Assembly: GCA_003695865.1 (NCBI GenBank)
Contig: RFGQ01000292.1
Span: 1 to 6,367 of the forward strand
Length of the DNA stretch: 6,367 nt
Direction of reading: 5' to 3'
Origin: Gemmatimonadota bacterium
GTDB lineage: Bacteria; Gemmatimonadota; Gemmatimonadetes; Longimicrobiales; Gaopeijiaceae
A model generated the notes under the pieces. The model had not been told where the DNA came from, ran no database searches, and saw only the letters and a list, made by a program, of their open reading frames with translations. How positions within the stretch are numbered: the stretch's first letter is position 1; each line of letters starts with the position of its first letter. The position numbers and the translations under genes were made by a program. This document shows positions 6,025-6,367 of this stretch, piece after piece.

Positions 6025-6083
6025 GAAACGCTCCCGGAGACGGGGGCGCCGTTCGGTATGCACGTACAAAGGGGAGCAACTGC

Positions 6084-6158
6084 TTGCGCGTTTCGACGTT
6101 CGACCCCCTCAACAACAGAATCGAGAAGTCGAAAGCGGCTCGCGATCGAGGATCGTGA
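6084..6158 (+). CDS. Possible 24-codon leader ORF upstream of the exported protein
   Basis: A TTG start at 6084 is preceded at a 7-base spacing by AAAGGGGAG (6068-6076), a strong Shine-Dalgarno-like sequence. The frame reads (M)RVSTFDPLNNRIEKSKAA and then RDRGS before TGA at 6156-6158. The first half uses mostly G/C-ending codons (GAC CCC CTC AAC AAC), the last part less so. No known family is recognised and no membrane segment or signal is visible. The stop codon falls in the far arm of the stem at 6139-6159, an arrangement sometimes seen in leader-peptide control. The ribosome-binding site is the main support; a 24-codon frame can easily arise by chance. Confidence 0.3.
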   Translation: MRVSTFDPLNNRIEKSKAARDRGS

Positions 6159-6159
6159 G
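6139..6159 (+). promoter_or_regulatory. Leader stem-loop 1
   Basis: CTCGCGATC (6139-6147) pairs with GATCGTGAG (6151-6159) over 9 base pairs, one of them a G-U wobble, leaving a 3-base GAG loop. It contains the stop codon of the possible leader ORF. It lies about 97 bases before the start of the exported protein gene. The function is unknown. Confidence 0.35.
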
Positions 6160-6204
6160 GCGCTGTCGGCATGTCGGGGTGCGTCTCGCCCCGGCGTGAA
6201 GGTG

Positions 6205-6227
6205 CAGCGGGACTGACCACCCCGCTG
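6205..6227 (+). promoter_or_regulatory. Leader stem-loop 2, just before the ribosome-binding site
   Basis: CAGCGGG (6205-6211) and CCCGCTG (6221-6227) form a perfect 7-bp stem around the 9-base loop ACTGACCAC. The stem ends 28 bases before the start codon and 15 bases before the AAGGAGG site, so it leaves the ribosome-binding site free. No T-run follows, so it is not an intrinsic terminator. It may protect the mRNA 5' region or be part of a switch with stem-loop 1; that is inference. Confidence 0.35.
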
Positions 6228-6255
6228 TGATCCGTCCATCCCAAGGAGGCACCCT

Positions 6256-6367
6256 ATGAAGCTTTGGGGTAAGGTAGTGCCGACTCTCGCAGCGGCGGCC
6301 CTGGTTTGGGCCGTGGCGGCGAGCCCCGTCGCAGCACAGTCGACGGGGACCATCACTGGCACGGTGA
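6256..6367 (+). CDS. Exported protein, N-terminus only; probably a SusC/TonB-dependent receptor with a carboxypeptidase-regulatory-like domain
   Basis: The window holds 37 codons before its edge. The start is firm: ATG 6256 follows AAGGAGG (6243-6249) at a 6-base spacing. Residues 1-27 form a classic Sec signal peptide, with MKLWGK basic end, an Ala/Leu/Val core and a VAAQ cleavage region after Ala26 or Ala27. The mature protein begins QSTGTITGTV, a pattern typical of the first strand of the carboxypeptidase-regulatory-like (CarbopepD_reg-like) domain that opens many SusC/RagA-type and other TonB-dependent outer-membrane receptors in Bacteroidota and Gemmatimonadota. Other secreted proteins also start with such a domain, so the receptor identity is inferred from about ten residues. 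It is divergent from PBP1A and has its own candidate promoter and a long structured leader. Confidence 0.65.
   Translation, partial: MKLWGKVVPTLAAAALVWAVAASPVAAQSTGTITGTV

Noticed and set aside
6023..6199. 58-codon plus-strand frame (MKRSRRRGRR...) in the leader
   Set aside because: Its ATG overlaps the probable -10 region, it has no Shine-Dalgarno, and its third-position G/C bias is lower than in the real genes here.
6058..6216. 52-codon plus-strand frame from ATG 6058 in the leader
   Set aside because: There is no Shine-Dalgarno before the ATG, no recognisable pattern, and it conflicts with the better-supported TTG start at 6084.
5847..6362. 171-codon minus-strand frame upstream of PBP1A
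   Set aside because: It begins antisense to the signal peptide of the exported protein, crosses the promoter region and shows no domain; it merely ends just before the PBP1A start.

Overview
This is a strongly GC-rich bacterial chromosomal window that looks like ordinary housekeeping DNA. I see no mobile element, CRISPR array, tRNA or rRNA. The gene content is a lipobox-bearing MltG, a class A penicillin-binding protein followed by a DUF3343 protein, a YtxH/nucleoside phosphorylase pair, and an exported protein that begins like a SusC/TonB-dependent receptor. Together with the base composition this suggests a Gram-negative of the Gemmatimonadota type. That placement is an inference from gene style, not from a marker gene.

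Layout. Positions 1-1581, minus strand: a tight cluster ruvX -> mltG -> (partial) thiE-like gene, joined by a 4-base GTGA overlap and a 1-base TGATG overlap. Positions 1582-1816: a divergent intergenic region with a small AT-rich island beside an 8-bp perfect dyad. Positions 1817-3404, plus strand: a small YtxH-type membrane protein, then a complete pyrimidine-nucleoside/thymidine phosphorylase whose Shine-Dalgarno site lies in a potential hairpin. Positions 3405-3464: a short convergent gap. Positions 3465-5842, minus strand: a bifunctional class A PBP (PBP1A type), then 11 bases later a 71-residue DUF3343 protein. Positions 5843-6255: a second divergent control region. It holds a 9-bp hairpin ahead of the PBP, a perfect TTGACA hexamer pointing the other way, and a leader of about 230 bases with two stem-loops and a possible 24-codon leader ORF. 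Positions 6256-6367, plus strand: the start of an exported protein cut off by the window edge.

How the genes fit together. PBP1A polymerises and crosslinks glycan strands, and MltG cleaves nascent strands, so two opposing cell-wall activities lie within 6 kb. RuvX (16S rRNA processing / Holliday-junction-resolvase fold) beside MltG is a widespread arrangement. The phosphorylase belongs to nucleoside salvage. The most unusual points are the apparent lipoprotein form of MltG, the cysteine pattern of PBP1A with its DUF3343 neighbour, and the structured leader ahead of the exported protein. None of these amounts to a clear new system.
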